NCBI RefSeq assembly: GCF_900250075.1
Contig: NZ_LT977070.1
Location: forward strand, 1,495,634-1,559,633
From: Cupriavidus taiwanensis
GTDB lineage: Bacteria; Pseudomonadota; Gammaproteobacteria; Burkholderiales; Burkholderiaceae
DNA: 64,000 bases
Direction: 5' to 3'
In this document: in pieces, positions 20,656 to 29,587 of the stretch
How positions within the stretch are numbered: the stretch's first letter is position 1
Layout of the letters: every line of letters begins with the position of its first letter
Translations under genes and position numbers: made by a program
Notes under the pieces: model-generated
The model's database searches: none
What the model saw: the letters and a program-made list of their open reading frames with translations, nothing else
What the model was told of the DNA's origin: nothing

Positions 20656-21558
20656 ATGGACAGCCTCAGTGGCTTCGCAGTGTTTGTGCAGGTGGCCGAG
20701 ACCCGCAGTTTTGTCGCGGCGGGGCGCCTGCTTGGAGTGTCGGCCTCTGCCGTCGGCAAGAGCGTCGCGCGGCTGGAACAACGGCTCGGCGTACGGCTGT
20801 TCCACCGCAGCACGCGCAGTGTCGCGCTGACCGCCGAAGGCGCGCTGTTCCTGGAGCGCAGCCGCCGCGTGCTCGCCGAGATCGAAGCGGCGGAGCTGGA
20901 GTTGGCCGAAGCCACCGCGGCGCCGCGGGGCCGCCTGCGGGTGAGCTTGCCGCTGGTCAGTTCGCTGGTCCTGCCCGTGTTGGGCGATTTCATGCGCGCG
21001 TATCCGGACATCGAGCTGGACCTGGATTTCACCGACCAACTGGTCGATGTCATCGAGGAGGGCTTCGATGCCGTGGTCCGGACCGGCGAGCCCGCCGACT
21101 CGCGCCTGTCGGCGCGCAGGCTCGGAGCGTTCCAGGCGATGCTGGTGGCGTCGCCCGAGTACCTGGCGCAGCGTGGCACGCCGAAGGTGCCTGCCGACCT
21201 GGCCAGCCATGCCTGCCTGCATTACCGCTTTCCCCACACCGGCAAGCTCGAGGCATGGCCGCTGCGGCGCGCGCCGGGCGAGCCCGAGCTGGCGCTGCCG
21301 GCATCGATGATCTGCAACAACATCGAGACGCGCCTGTGTTTTGCGCTGCGCGGCCTGGGCATTGCTTGCCTGCCGGATTTCGCCATCCGCGAGCAACTGG
21401 CCGATGGCAGCCTGTGCCAGGTACTGGCTGGCCATGTGGGGCCGGCCAAGCCCTTTCATGTGCTCTGGCCGGCGAGCAGGCATGCCTCGCCCAAGGTGCG
21501 GACGCTGGTCGATTTTCTGTGTGCGCGACTCTTTCCTGCTGACCAGGGCAGCCCCTAG
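20656..21558 (+). CDS. LysR family transcriptional regulator
   Basis: A 300-residue LysR-type regulator: N-terminal winged helix-turn-helix (FVQVAETRSFVAAGRLLGVS, then VGKSVARLEQRLGVRLFHRS) and a substrate-binding domain from ~90 (RGRLRVSLPLVSSLVLPVL). It resembles the subgroup with IEEGFDAVVRTGE and ASPEYLAQRGTP segments, common next to efflux or quinone-related genes. The start at 20656 follows GGGGGC; the frame could begin at 20635. It is divergent from the MFS exporter, whose control is its likely task. Confidence 0.92.
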   Translation: MDSLSGFAVFVQVAETRSFVAAGRLLGVSASAVGKSVARLEQRLGVRLFHRSTRSVALTAEGALFLERSRRVLAEIEAAELELAEATAAPRGRLRVSLPLVSSLVLPVLGDFMRAYPDIELDLDFTDQLVDVIEEGFDAVVRTGEPADSRLSARRLGAFQAMLVASPEYLAQRGTPKVPADLASHACLHYRFPHTGKLEAWPLRRAPGEPELALPASMICNNIETRLCFALRGLGIACLPDFAIREQLADGSLCQVLAGHVGPAKPFHVLWPASRHASPKVRTLVDFLCARLFPADQGSP

Positions 21559-21561
21559 CGG

Positions 21562-23292
21562 CTAGGCGCGCTTGCCCGCGCGCTCCTCTTCCAGCAGCCG
21601 CAACACCCGCCGCTGGATCTTGCCCGTGGTGGTCATCGGCAGCTGGTCGATGAATTCGATCGCCTTGGGGTATTCGTACGGCGCCAGCTGGCCGCGCACA
21701 TGGGCCTGCAGTTCCGCAACCAGCGCCGCGTCCCCGTCGAACGAACGCGCCACCGATGGCGTGAGGACCACAAAGGCCTTGACCACCGCGCCGCGCTCCG
21801 GATCGGGCGACGGCACCACGGCGCAGTTCGACACCGCGGGATGCTTGAGCAGGCAGTTCTCGATCTCGCTCGGGCCGATGCGGTAGCCCGACGACTTGAA
21901 CACATCGTCGGCGCGCCCCTGGTACCACAGGTAGCCGTCGGCATCGACGCGCGCCAGGTCGCCGGTGCGGCACCAGCGCAGGCCGTCGCGCTCGGTGTAC
22001 TTGGCCGCGGTGGCGGCGTCGTTCTTCCAGTAGCCGAGGAAAAACACCGGGTCCGGATGTCCGGCGCTGTCGGTGGCGCACACCGCGACCTCGCCGTCCT
22101 CGTCCGGCGCGCAGGGACGGCCTTCGTCGTCGATCACCTGCACGCGGTGGCCGGGGTAGGGCCGTCCCATCGAACCCGGGCGGGCCGGCCAGCCCAGCCG
22201 TTCGTCGTCGTTCTGCGCGGTGCAGTTGCCGACGATGTAGTTGATCTCGGTCTGGCCGAACATCTCGTTGACGAGCACGCCGAGCGCGTCGCGGCACCAG
22301 CCGAACACGGTCTCGCCCACGGCCTCGCCGGCGCTCATCAGCGCGCGCAGCCGGATGTCGTAGTGCCGGCGCGGCTCGGGGCAGGCCTTCATCATCTGCT
22401 TGAGCGCGGTCGGGAACAGGAAGGTATTGGTGACGGCATAGCGCTCCAGCAGTTCGAAGGCGCGCTCGGCGGAGAAGCGGCCCTGGTAGCCGACGATCGG
22501 CTTGCCGAAATACAGCGCCGGCATCAGCGCGTCCCACAGGCCGCCGGTCCAGGCCCAGTCGGCCGGACTCCAGAACACGTCGTCGTGCTGCGGATACCAG
22601 TTCTGCGAGCAGACAAAGCCGGTCAGGTTGCCGATCAGCGCGCGGTGCGGGATCAGCGCGCCCTTGGGCGGCCCGGTGGTGCCGCTGGTGTAGATCAGTA
22701 CCGCGGCTTCGTCGGCCTTGGTCTGCTCGGCGACGAAGGTCGGCAGCTGCGCCGCGAGCAGCAGGTCCCAGTCGTGGTCGCCGCGGCCGCGGGCGTCGCC
22801 GGCGGCGATCACGGTGGCCAGCGTCGGGCACTCCGGACGCGCCGCCAGCAGGTTGTCGATCGAGGTCTCGTCGGCGATGGCCACGCCGGCTTCGCTGTGC
22901 GCGATGCGGTAGGCCAGCGCCTCCGGCCCGAACAGCATCGACAGCGGCATGGCGATGGCGCCGAGCTGGTAGATCGCCATATGCGCGATCACGGTCTCGA
23001 TGCGCTGCGGCATCACGATCGCCACGCGGTCGCCGCGCGCCACGCCCAGCGCGCGCAGCGCCGCCGACAGCCGGTTGGCCTCGGCCTGGATATAGGCAAA
23101 GCTGTGTGCGTTGCGGCGGCCGTCTTCGTGTTCGGTATAGACCGCGATGCGGTCCATGGTGGCCGGGTCGCGGGCCCAGCGGCCGCAGCAGGCTTCGGCG
23201 ATGTTGAACTGCGCCGGAATCTCCCAGCGGAACGATTCGTACAGGGCGCGGTAATCGTCGCGCCGGCTTGCCGGCAAGGCAGCTGCGGCCAT
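21562..23292 (-). CDS. AMP-dependent acyl-CoA synthetase
   Basis: A 576-residue ANL-superfamily enzyme that adenylates a carboxylate and transfers it to CoA. Motifs: phosphate loop LIYTSGTTGPPKGALIPH (~205), A5 region NEMFGQTEINYIVGN, A7 CRTGDLARVDADGYLWYQGR, A8 DDVFKSSGYRIGPSEIE and the C-terminal catalytic Lys in PMTTTGKIQRRVLR. It resembles the acetyl/medium-chain (AcsM-like) branch. The substrate is unknown. GGAG lies 7 bp before the start. It is divergent from an alpha/beta hydrolase across 156 bp that contain a perfect palindrome, suggesting shared control and possibly linked metabolism. Confidence 0.92.
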   Translation of the reverse strand: MAAAALPASRRDDYRALYESFRWEIPAQFNIAEACCGRWARDPATMDRIAVYTEHEDGRRNAHSFAYIQAEANRLSAALRALGVARGDRVAIVMPQRIETVIAHMAIYQLGAIAMPLSMLFGPEALAYRIAHSEAGVAIADETSIDNLLAARPECPTLATVIAAGDARGRGDHDWDLLLAAQLPTFVAEQTKADEAAVLIYTSGTTGPPKGALIPHRALIGNLTGFVCSQNWYPQHDDVFWSPADWAWTGGLWDALMPALYFGKPIVGYQGRFSAERAFELLERYAVTNTFLFPTALKQMMKACPEPRRHYDIRLRALMSAGEAVGETVFGWCRDALGVLVNEMFGQTEINYIVGNCTAQNDDERLGWPARPGSMGRPYPGHRVQVIDDEGRPCAPDEDGEVAVCATDSAGHPDPVFFLGYWKNDAATAAKYTERDGLRWCRTGDLARVDADGYLWYQGRADDVFKSSGYRIGPSEIENCLLKHPAVSNCAVVPSPDPERGAVVKAFVVLTPSVARSFDGDAALVAELQAHVRGQLAPYEYPKAIEFIDQLPMTTTGKIQRRVLRLLEEERAGKRA

Positions 23293-23355
23293 TCATGGTC
23301 TCCGTTGGGGTCCGCCTCGCGGCCAACGGCGAGCGGCGCTGGCGGCCGCTGCCGC

Positions 23356-23383
23356 TATAATGCGCACAAGCGAACGATCGTTC
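23356..23383 (+). promoter_or_regulatory. Promoter with perfect palindromic operator before the hydrolase
   Basis: TATAAT at 23356-23361 is followed 10 bp later by GAACGATCGTTC (23372-23383), a perfect 12-bp palindrome placed over the expected transcription start. The form resembles TetR-family operators, but no TetR gene is nearby, so the regulator would be encoded elsewhere. It could also affect the divergent acyl-CoA synthetase gene. Confidence 0.6.
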
Positions 23384-23448
23384 TATTTTGTCGTGGCTTC
23401 CCCGCCAACCCCCGCGGCGGGCAAGATCCCGACGCAAGGGTGGAGACA

Positions 23449-24348
23449 ATGACAATCAAGGAAACCTCGCGGTCTGAATTTATCACGGTGCGCGGGCTGC
23501 GCTACCACGTGCGCCACTGGGGCACGCCGGGCGCGCGCAAGCTGTTCATGCTGCATGGGTGGATGGACGTGGCCGCGTCGTTCCAGTTCCTGGTCGACCA
23601 CCTGCGCGGCGACTGGCACGTGATCGCACCCGACTGGCGCGGCTTCGGCGCGACCGACTGGCCCACGCGCTATCCCGGCACGCAGTCGTACTGGTTTGCG
23701 GACTACCTCGCCGACCTGGAGGCACTGCTCGACCACTATGCGCCGGAGGGACAGGTCGACCTGGTCGGCCACAGCATGGGCGCCAACGTGATTTGCCTGT
23801 ATGCCGGCATCCGCCCGCAGCGCGTGCGCCGCGTGGTGGACCTGGAGGGCTTCGGCATGACCGCGACGCGGCCCGAGCATGCGCCGCGGCGCTACGCGCG
23901 CTGGCTCGACGAAGTGCGCGCCGGCGCCGAGCTGAAGACCTATGACAGCCTCGACGGCGTGGCCGCGCGCCTGCAGAAGACCAACCCGCGCCTGCCGGAC
24001 GAGCGCGCCGCGTTCCTGGCCGCGCACTGGTCGCGCCGCAACGCCGAGGGCCGCTGGGAGATCCTGGGCGATCCCGCGCACAAGCTGGTCAACCCGATGC
24101 TGTACCGGCTCGATGAAGTGATGGCGGTATGGGAGCAGGTCGCCGCGCCGGTGCTGCACGTGGAGGCGCGCGATTCGGAGACGCTGCGCCATATTGCCCA
24201 CAAGCAGGCCATCGATGATTTCAAGCAGCGCTTCCGCGCCTTCCGCGACTTCCGCGAGGCGGTGGTGGAGGACGCCGGCCACATGCTGCACCACGACCAG
24301 CCCGCGGCCGTGGCGGAACTGGTGGAATCGTTCTGTGTGGGCCGGTGA
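23449..24348 (+). CDS. Alpha/beta hydrolase
   Basis: A 299-residue alpha/beta-hydrolase. HGWMDVAASFQFLVD gives the oxyanion region, GHSMGAN the nucleophile Ser (~107), and EDAGHMLHHDQP the catalytic His near the C-terminus. A GGAG site (23442-23445) stands before the ATG. No signal peptide is seen. It faces the acyl-CoA synthetase gene across a palindromic operator, so it may hydrolyse an ester or thioester linked to that enzyme's substrate, but this is inference. Confidence 0.88.
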   Translation: MTIKETSRSEFITVRGLRYHVRHWGTPGARKLFMLHGWMDVAASFQFLVDHLRGDWHVIAPDWRGFGATDWPTRYPGTQSYWFADYLADLEALLDHYAPEGQVDLVGHSMGANVICLYAGIRPQRVRRVVDLEGFGMTATRPEHAPRRYARWLDEVRAGAELKTYDSLDGVAARLQKTNPRLPDERAAFLAAHWSRRNAEGRWEILGDPAHKLVNPMLYRLDEVMAVWEQVAAPVLHVEARDSETLRHIAHKQAIDDFKQRFRAFRDFREAVVEDAGHMLHHDQPAAVAELVESFCVGR

Positions 24349-24374
24349 TACCCGCGCCCGCGGCAGTGCAGGCT

Positions 24375-25469
24375 TCAGGCGTGGGTGAGCTTTTCCTTCA
24401 GCGCGGCGTTGTTGCTGGTGTGCACGTGCACCAGCGCCTTTTCCGGGAACGCGTAGTGGTAAGCCTTGCGTAGCGCCAGCGCGGCCTCGTGGAATCCCGA
24501 CAGGATCAGCTTCTGCTTGTTGGGATAGAACGCGATATCGCCGGCGGCGAAGATGCCGCGGCGCGAGCTTTCGTAAGTGGTGGTGTCGACCAGGACGCGG
24601 CCGGCGCGCATATCCATATCCCACTGCGCGATCGGGCCGGGCTCGGACACCAGCCCGTACAGCGCCACCAGTTCCTCGGCGGGCAGCACGGTGCTGCCGT
24701 CGCGGGTACGGATTTCGACTTCGCTGAGGCCGCCGTCCGCACCTTCGGTGCGCAATGCGCCCAGCATGCCGACCACGAAGTCCATCTCGCCCTCGGCCAC
24801 CGCGCGGCGCATCTCGGCGACGGTGCCGTCGGCGGCGCGGAAGCCCTCGCGCCGGTGCAGCAGCGTCACGCGCGCGGCGACCTTGCGCAGCGCCAGCGCC
24901 CAGTCCAGCGCCGAGTCGCCGCCGCCGGCGACGATCACGCGCTTGCCGGCGAAGTGCGAGACATCGCGCACGGCGTAGTGCACGTGGCGGCCCTCCAGCG
25001 CCGGCGCCTCGGGCAGCGACACGCGCTGCGGCGCGAACGCGCCCGCGCCGGCGCAGACCAGCACCGCGGCCACATCGAAGCGCTTGCCGCCGTCGGTCGT
25101 CACCAGCAGGCGCTCGTGCCCGGCATGGCCTTCCGGCGCTACTGGCGCCGGGATTTCGGCGACGCTTTCGGCGCGCTGGCCGAAGTGCATCGGGAAGTCG
25201 AACGGGGCGCATTGCTCCAGCAGCCGGTCCACCAGGTCCTGTGCCAGGCATCCGGGCACGGCGGGAATGTCGTAGATCGGTTTTTCCGGATACAGCTCGG
25301 TGCACTGGCCGCCGGCGCGGTCGAGCACATCGATCAGTTCACATTTAAGGCCGAGCACGCCGGCCTGGAACGCGGCGAACAGGCCGACCGGGCCGGCACC
25401 GACGATCAGGACATCGGTGCTGGTGACCGGGGCGGTGGCGGGAGCGGTGGCTGGAGTAGCGGTGGACAT
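24375..25469 (-). CDS. Ferredoxin/flavodoxin-NADP reductase (thioredoxin-reductase-like type)
   Basis: A 364-residue two-dinucleotide-domain flavoprotein. The FAD-binding motif is DVLIVGAGPVGLFAAFQAG (~19-37), the NADP motif VIVAGGGDSALDWALAL (~175), and GIFAAGDIAFYPNKQKLI near the C-terminus. It lacks the CxxC redox pair of thioredoxin reductase, which fits the YumC-type ferredoxin-NADP reductases. It would pass electrons between NADPH and ferredoxin or flavodoxin. An Ala/Thr/Pro-rich N-terminal extension of about 15 residues precedes the fold. It stands alone, convergent with the hydrolase gene. Confidence 0.92.
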   Translation of the reverse strand: MSTATPATAPATAPVTSTDVLIVGAGPVGLFAAFQAGVLGLKCELIDVLDRAGGQCTELYPEKPIYDIPAVPGCLAQDLVDRLLEQCAPFDFPMHFGQRAESVAEIPAPVAPEGHAGHERLLVTTDGGKRFDVAAVLVCAGAGAFAPQRVSLPEAPALEGRHVHYAVRDVSHFAGKRVIVAGGGDSALDWALALRKVAARVTLLHRREGFRAADGTVAEMRRAVAEGEMDFVVGMLGALRTEGADGGLSEVEIRTRDGSTVLPAEELVALYGLVSEPGPIAQWDMDMRAGRVLVDTTTYESSRRGIFAAGDIAFYPNKQKLILSGFHEAALALRKAYHYAFPEKALVHVHTSNNAALKEKLTHA

Positions 25470-25626
25470 GGGGCATGGCAGGCACGCCAGGTGCCCGCGA
25501 ATCGACGATGCAAAGCCCGACTATACCCCGCAGCCGCCGCCTTTCCGCCGACGCCAGCGTTGCCGGCATGGCTTTGCCTGGCCGGCCCGGGGGCGGTGCC
25601 GCCGCGCAGCCCAGGGGCGACGGGAG

Positions 25627-25632
25627 TAGAAT
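25627..25632 (+). promoter_or_regulatory. -10 element placing transcription start at the PHP gene ATG
   Basis: TAGAAT at 25627-25632 ends 7 bp before the A of the ATG at 25639. Standard sigma-70 spacing would start the transcript at the start codon, making this a candidate leaderless gene. No -35 element is obvious. Confidence 0.45.
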
Positions 25633-25638
25633 TGCCAC

Positions 25639-26484
25639 ATGCAAAACGCCCACGCCATCAATGCCGACCTGCATTGCCATTCCACCGTTTCCGACGGCAC
25701 GCTTGCGCCGCGCGCCGTGGCGCAGATCGCCCGCGACGCGGGGGTTGCGTTCTGGGCGCTGACCGACCACGACGAGCTGGGCGGGCAGGCCGAGGCACGC
25801 GCCGCCGCGGAGGAATTCGGCATGCGCTATGTGCCGGGCGTCGAGATCTCGGTGACCTGGGCCGGGCAGACCGTGCATATCGTCGGGCTGCAGATCGACC
25901 CGTTCTGCCCGGAACTGATCGATGGCCTGACCGAGACCCGCTCGGGTCGCGCACGCCGCGCGCGCGATATCGCCGATGCGCTGGCCAGGGTGGGCATCGA
26001 CGGTGCCTATGAAGGGGCCCTGCAGTACGTGGGCAACCCGGACCTGATCTCGCGCACGCATTTCGCGCGCTGGCTGGTCGACCAGGGCCGCTGCGCCAGC
26101 ATCGGCGATGTCTTCAGCGAGTACCTGTCGGAAGGGCGTCCGGGCTATGTCGGCCACCGCTGGGCCAGCCTGGCCGAGGCGGTGGGCTGGATCCGCACCG
26201 CCGGCGGCATCGCGGTGATGGCGCACCCGGGCCGCTACCACTACACCGACACCCAGCACGACGCGCTGTTCGATGAATTCACGGCACTGGGCGGCGGCGC
26301 GGTCGAGGTGGTGACCGGCAGCCATACGCCCGACCAGTACCGCCGCTACGCCGAGGTGGCGCGGCACTACGGCTTGCTCGCTTCGCGCGGCACGGACTTC
26401 CACGGGCCCGGCGAGGGCCGGGTGGAACTCGGCACGCTGCCGCCGCTGCCGCCCACGGTCACGCCGGTCTGGCACGACTGGTAG
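25639..26484 (+). CDS. PHP-domain phosphoesterase (RNase AM / YciV type)
   Basis: A 281-residue PHP-domain protein with the metal-site motifs NADLHCHSTVSDGTL at the N-terminus, LTDHDELGG, GVEISVTW, MAHPGRYH and C-terminal GTDFHGP. It matches the YciV (TrpH) family: 3',5'-nucleoside bisphosphate phosphatase and, in E. coli, the 5'-3' exonuclease RNase AM that matures rRNA ends. It heads a same-strand row with the yciO-like gene, as in many proteobacteria. No ribosome-binding site is seen before the ATG, in line with a leaderless transcript. Confidence 0.9.
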   Translation: MQNAHAINADLHCHSTVSDGTLAPRAVAQIARDAGVAFWALTDHDELGGQAEARAAAEEFGMRYVPGVEISVTWAGQTVHIVGLQIDPFCPELIDGLTETRSGRARRARDIADALARVGIDGAYEGALQYVGNPDLISRTHFARWLVDQGRCASIGDVFSEYLSEGRPGYVGHRWASLAEAVGWIRTAGGIAVMAHPGRYHYTDTQHDALFDEFTALGGGAVEVVTGSHTPDQYRRYAEVARHYGLLASRGTDFHGPGEGRVELGTLPPLPPTVTPVWHDW

Positions 26485-26551
26485 GCGCCCCGCCTGGCCG
26501 GGGCCAGCCCCCGGATGCCGCTCCATTCCATCCGACTCCGCTCCCTGGCCC

Positions 26552-27175
26552 ATGTCCCAGTACTTCGAGATCCATCCGCTCAACCCGCAGTCGCGCCTGC
26601 TCAAGCAGGCCGCCCAGATCCTGCAGAAGGGCGGGCTGGTGGCGCTGCCGACCGACTCCAGCTATGCGCTGGCGTGCCGGCTCGACGACAAGGCCGCGGT
26701 CGAGCGCCTGCGCCGGCTGCGCGGCATCGACGACCGCCACCACCTGACGCTGATGTGCCGCGACCTGTCCGAGCTCGGCAACTTTGCCCGCGTCGACAAC
26801 CGCCAGTACCGCTGGCTCAAGGGCGCCACGCCGGGCCCGTACGTGTTCATCCTGGAGGCGACCAAAGAGGTGCCACGGCGGCTGTCGCACCCGGCGCGCA
26901 AGACCATCGGCGTGCGCGTGCCCGAGCATGCCATCCCGCTGGCGCTGCTGGGCGAGACCGGCGAGCCGCTGATCTCGGCGACGCTGCAGCTGCCGGGCGA
27001 CGAAGCACCGCTCAACGATCCGGCGCAGATCCGGGCGCGGCTGGAAAAACAGCTCGACCTGGTGGTGGACGGCGGGCCGGCCCCCGCGCAGCCGACCACG
27101 GTGATCGACCTGACTGGCGGCGAGCCCGAACTGGTCCGCGCCGGCCGCGGCGACATCGCCCGCTTCGGCCTCTGA
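26552..27175 (+). CDS. YciO-like Sua5/YrdC family protein
   Basis: A 207-residue protein of the YrdC/Sua5 fold (GGLVALPTDSSYALACRLDD, RRLRGIDDRHHLTLMCRDL, GPYVFILEATKEVPRRL, KTIGVRVPEHAI). It is closer to YciO than to the threonylcarbamoyl-AMP synthase TsaC/Sua5, for it begins SQYFEIHPLNPQSRLLKQA as YciO proteins do and lacks the C-terminal Sua5 domain. It may bind ATP and RNA or make threonylcarbamoyl-AMP weakly; its role is not settled. It follows the PHP gene by 67 bp. Confidence 0.88.
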   Translation: MSQYFEIHPLNPQSRLLKQAAQILQKGGLVALPTDSSYALACRLDDKAAVERLRRLRGIDDRHHLTLMCRDLSELGNFARVDNRQYRWLKGATPGPYVFILEATKEVPRRLSHPARKTIGVRVPEHAIPLALLGETGEPLISATLQLPGDEAPLNDPAQIRARLEKQLDLVVDGGPAPAQPTTVIDLTGGEPELVRAGRGDIARFGL

Positions 27176-27238
27176 CCCGCGGCGCCGCCGCGCCTTCGGT
27201 CGGGTGCATCAGCGTGCGCCCGGGCGCCGGCGGGCCGC

Positions 27239-27244
27239 TACAAT
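27239..27244 (+). promoter_or_regulatory. -10 element 7 bp before the site-2 protease ATG
   Basis: TACAAT at 27239-27244 lies directly before the ATG at 27252, so a sigma-70 transcript would begin at or beside the start codon. This is a second leaderless candidate close to the PHP gene. Confidence 0.45.
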
Positions 27245-27251
27245 AGCGCTC

Positions 27252-27917
27252 ATGGATTCCTCCCTTATCCAGACCTTCGCGGTCTATGCCCTGCCGGTGC
27301 TGTTCGCCATCACGCTGCATGAGGCTTCGCACGGCTACGTGGCCAAGCTGTTCGGCGACAGCACCGCCTATGCCCTCGGGCGCGTCAGCCTGAACCCGAT
27401 TCGCCATATCGACCCGATCGGCACCATTGCCGTGCCGCTGCTGCTGTACATCATGACCAGCGGCCAGTTCGTGTTCGGCTACGCCAAGCCGGTGCCGGTG
27501 GTGTTCGAGCGCCTGCGCAACCCGCGCTGGCATGGCATGTGGGTAGCGCTGGCGGGCCCGGCCAGCAACGTGGTGCAGGCCTTCGTGTGGGTGCTGCTGG
27601 CGATCGGGCTGACCTGGGGCGGCGTGCGCGAGCCGTTTTTCGGCGAGATGGCGCTGGCCGGCGTGCGCGTCAACCTGGTGGTGGCGGCCTTCAACCTGTT
27701 CCCGGTGCCGCCGCTGGATGGCGGCCGGGTGCTGACCGCGCTGCTGCCGCAGGGCATTGCGCGCGCGGTGTCGCGCATCGAGCCGTACGGCATTTTCGTG
27801 GTGCTGGCGCTGGTGGCCGCGGGGGTGATCACCACCATCTGGATGACGCCGGTGGTCAATGTGCTGATGTCCCTGATCGAGCTGCTGCTGCGCCCGATCG
27901 TGATGCTGCTCAATTGA
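27252..27917 (+). CDS. Site-2 protease family membrane metalloprotease
   Basis: A 221-residue multi-pass membrane protein of the M50B group (YwhC/FtsH-independent S2P type without a PDZ domain). The zinc-binding HEASH motif is at ~24-28 in a hydrophobic segment, and the third ligand lies in NLFPVPPLDGGRVL (~150). About five or six hydrophobic helices are visible. Such enzymes cut substrates within the membrane; the target is unknown here. The next gene (methyltransferase) begins 11 bp after the stop. Confidence 0.9.
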   Translation: MDSSLIQTFAVYALPVLFAITLHEASHGYVAKLFGDSTAYALGRVSLNPIRHIDPIGTIAVPLLLYIMTSGQFVFGYAKPVPVVFERLRNPRWHGMWVALAGPASNVVQAFVWVLLAIGLTWGGVREPFFGEMALAGVRVNLVVAAFNLFPVPPLDGGRVLTALLPQGIARAVSRIEPYGIFVVLALVAAGVITTIWMTPVVNVLMSLIELLLRPIVMLLN

Positions 27918-27928
27918 CGGGGGCTGCC

Positions 27929-28516
27929 ATGACACTGTTGTCGCACGCCGGCATTGCCGCGCCCTCCGCCTGGGTCACGCGCTGGGCCCATCTGCTGCGC
28001 CCGGGCGCGCGGGTGCTGGACCTGGCCTGCGGCGGCGGCCGCCATGCCGCCTGGCTGGCCGCGCGCGGCCACCGGGTGCTGGCGGTCGACCGCGATGCCG
28101 ACGCCATCGCCGGCCTGCACGGCCGGCCCGGCGTGATCGGGCGCGTGGCCGACCTGGAGCAGGGCGGCTGGCCGCTGGCCGGCGAGGCGCCGTTCGACGC
28201 CATCGTCGTCGCCAACTACCTGCACCGGCCGCTGTGGCCGCACCTGGCGGCCGCGCTGGCGCCGGGCGGGTACTGGATCTACGAAACCTTCGCCGCCGGC
28301 AACGAGACCGTGGGCAAACCGTCGCGGCCGGATTTCCTGCTGCGCCCGGGCGAGCTGCTCGAGGTCGCGCACGCGCATGGGTTGCGCGTGGTGGCGTACG
28401 AGGATGGCGTGGTCGAAGTGCCGAAAACAGCCTTCGTGCAGCGCCTATGTGCGGTGCGCGAGGCGGCGCCTGCGGCTGGTGCGGCCGCGCCGCCACGCTA
28501 CCGGCTCGATCCCTGA
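27929..28516 (+). CDS. Class I SAM-dependent methyltransferase
   Basis: A 195-residue Rossmann-fold methyltransferase. Motif I is VLDLACGGGRHAAWLAARGH (~30-49), followed by the acidic VLAVDRDADAI and the motif IV region FDAIVVANYLHRPLW; ALAPGGYWIYETFA follows. It resembles TehB/UbiE-like small-molecule methyltransferases found next to the site-2 protease gene in related genomes. The substrate is not known. GACGGGGG serves as its likely ribosome-binding site. Confidence 0.85.
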   Translation: MTLLSHAGIAAPSAWVTRWAHLLRPGARVLDLACGGGRHAAWLAARGHRVLAVDRDADAIAGLHGRPGVIGRVADLEQGGWPLAGEAPFDAIVVANYLHRPLWPHLAAALAPGGYWIYETFAAGNETVGKPSRPDFLLRPGELLEVAHAHGLRVVAYEDGVVEVPKTAFVQRLCAVREAAPAAGAAAPPRYRLDP

Positions 28517-28615
28517 GCGGCGCGTCGCGCTGTCGGCGCAAACGGCGCCGCATGCGTTGAAACAGTTGGTATCAACCCCTGTCCGGGCAGCGGTCGAAGC
28601 GGCCTGCGGTTCCGG

Positions 28616-28621
28616 TACAAT
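28616..28621 (+). promoter_or_regulatory. -10 element of dapA
   Basis: TACAAT at 28616-28621, 32 bp before the dapA ATG, gives a leader of about 26 nt. No clear -35. Confidence 0.5.
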
Positions 28622-28653
28622 CCCGTTATTCGCATCCCGAATTCCCTAACGTT

Positions 28654-29538
<885 letters not shown>

Positions 29539-29587
29539 TTTTCCGCGGCGTCCTGCTGTCCGCCTTATCTACTAGGATTGCGTGTCA

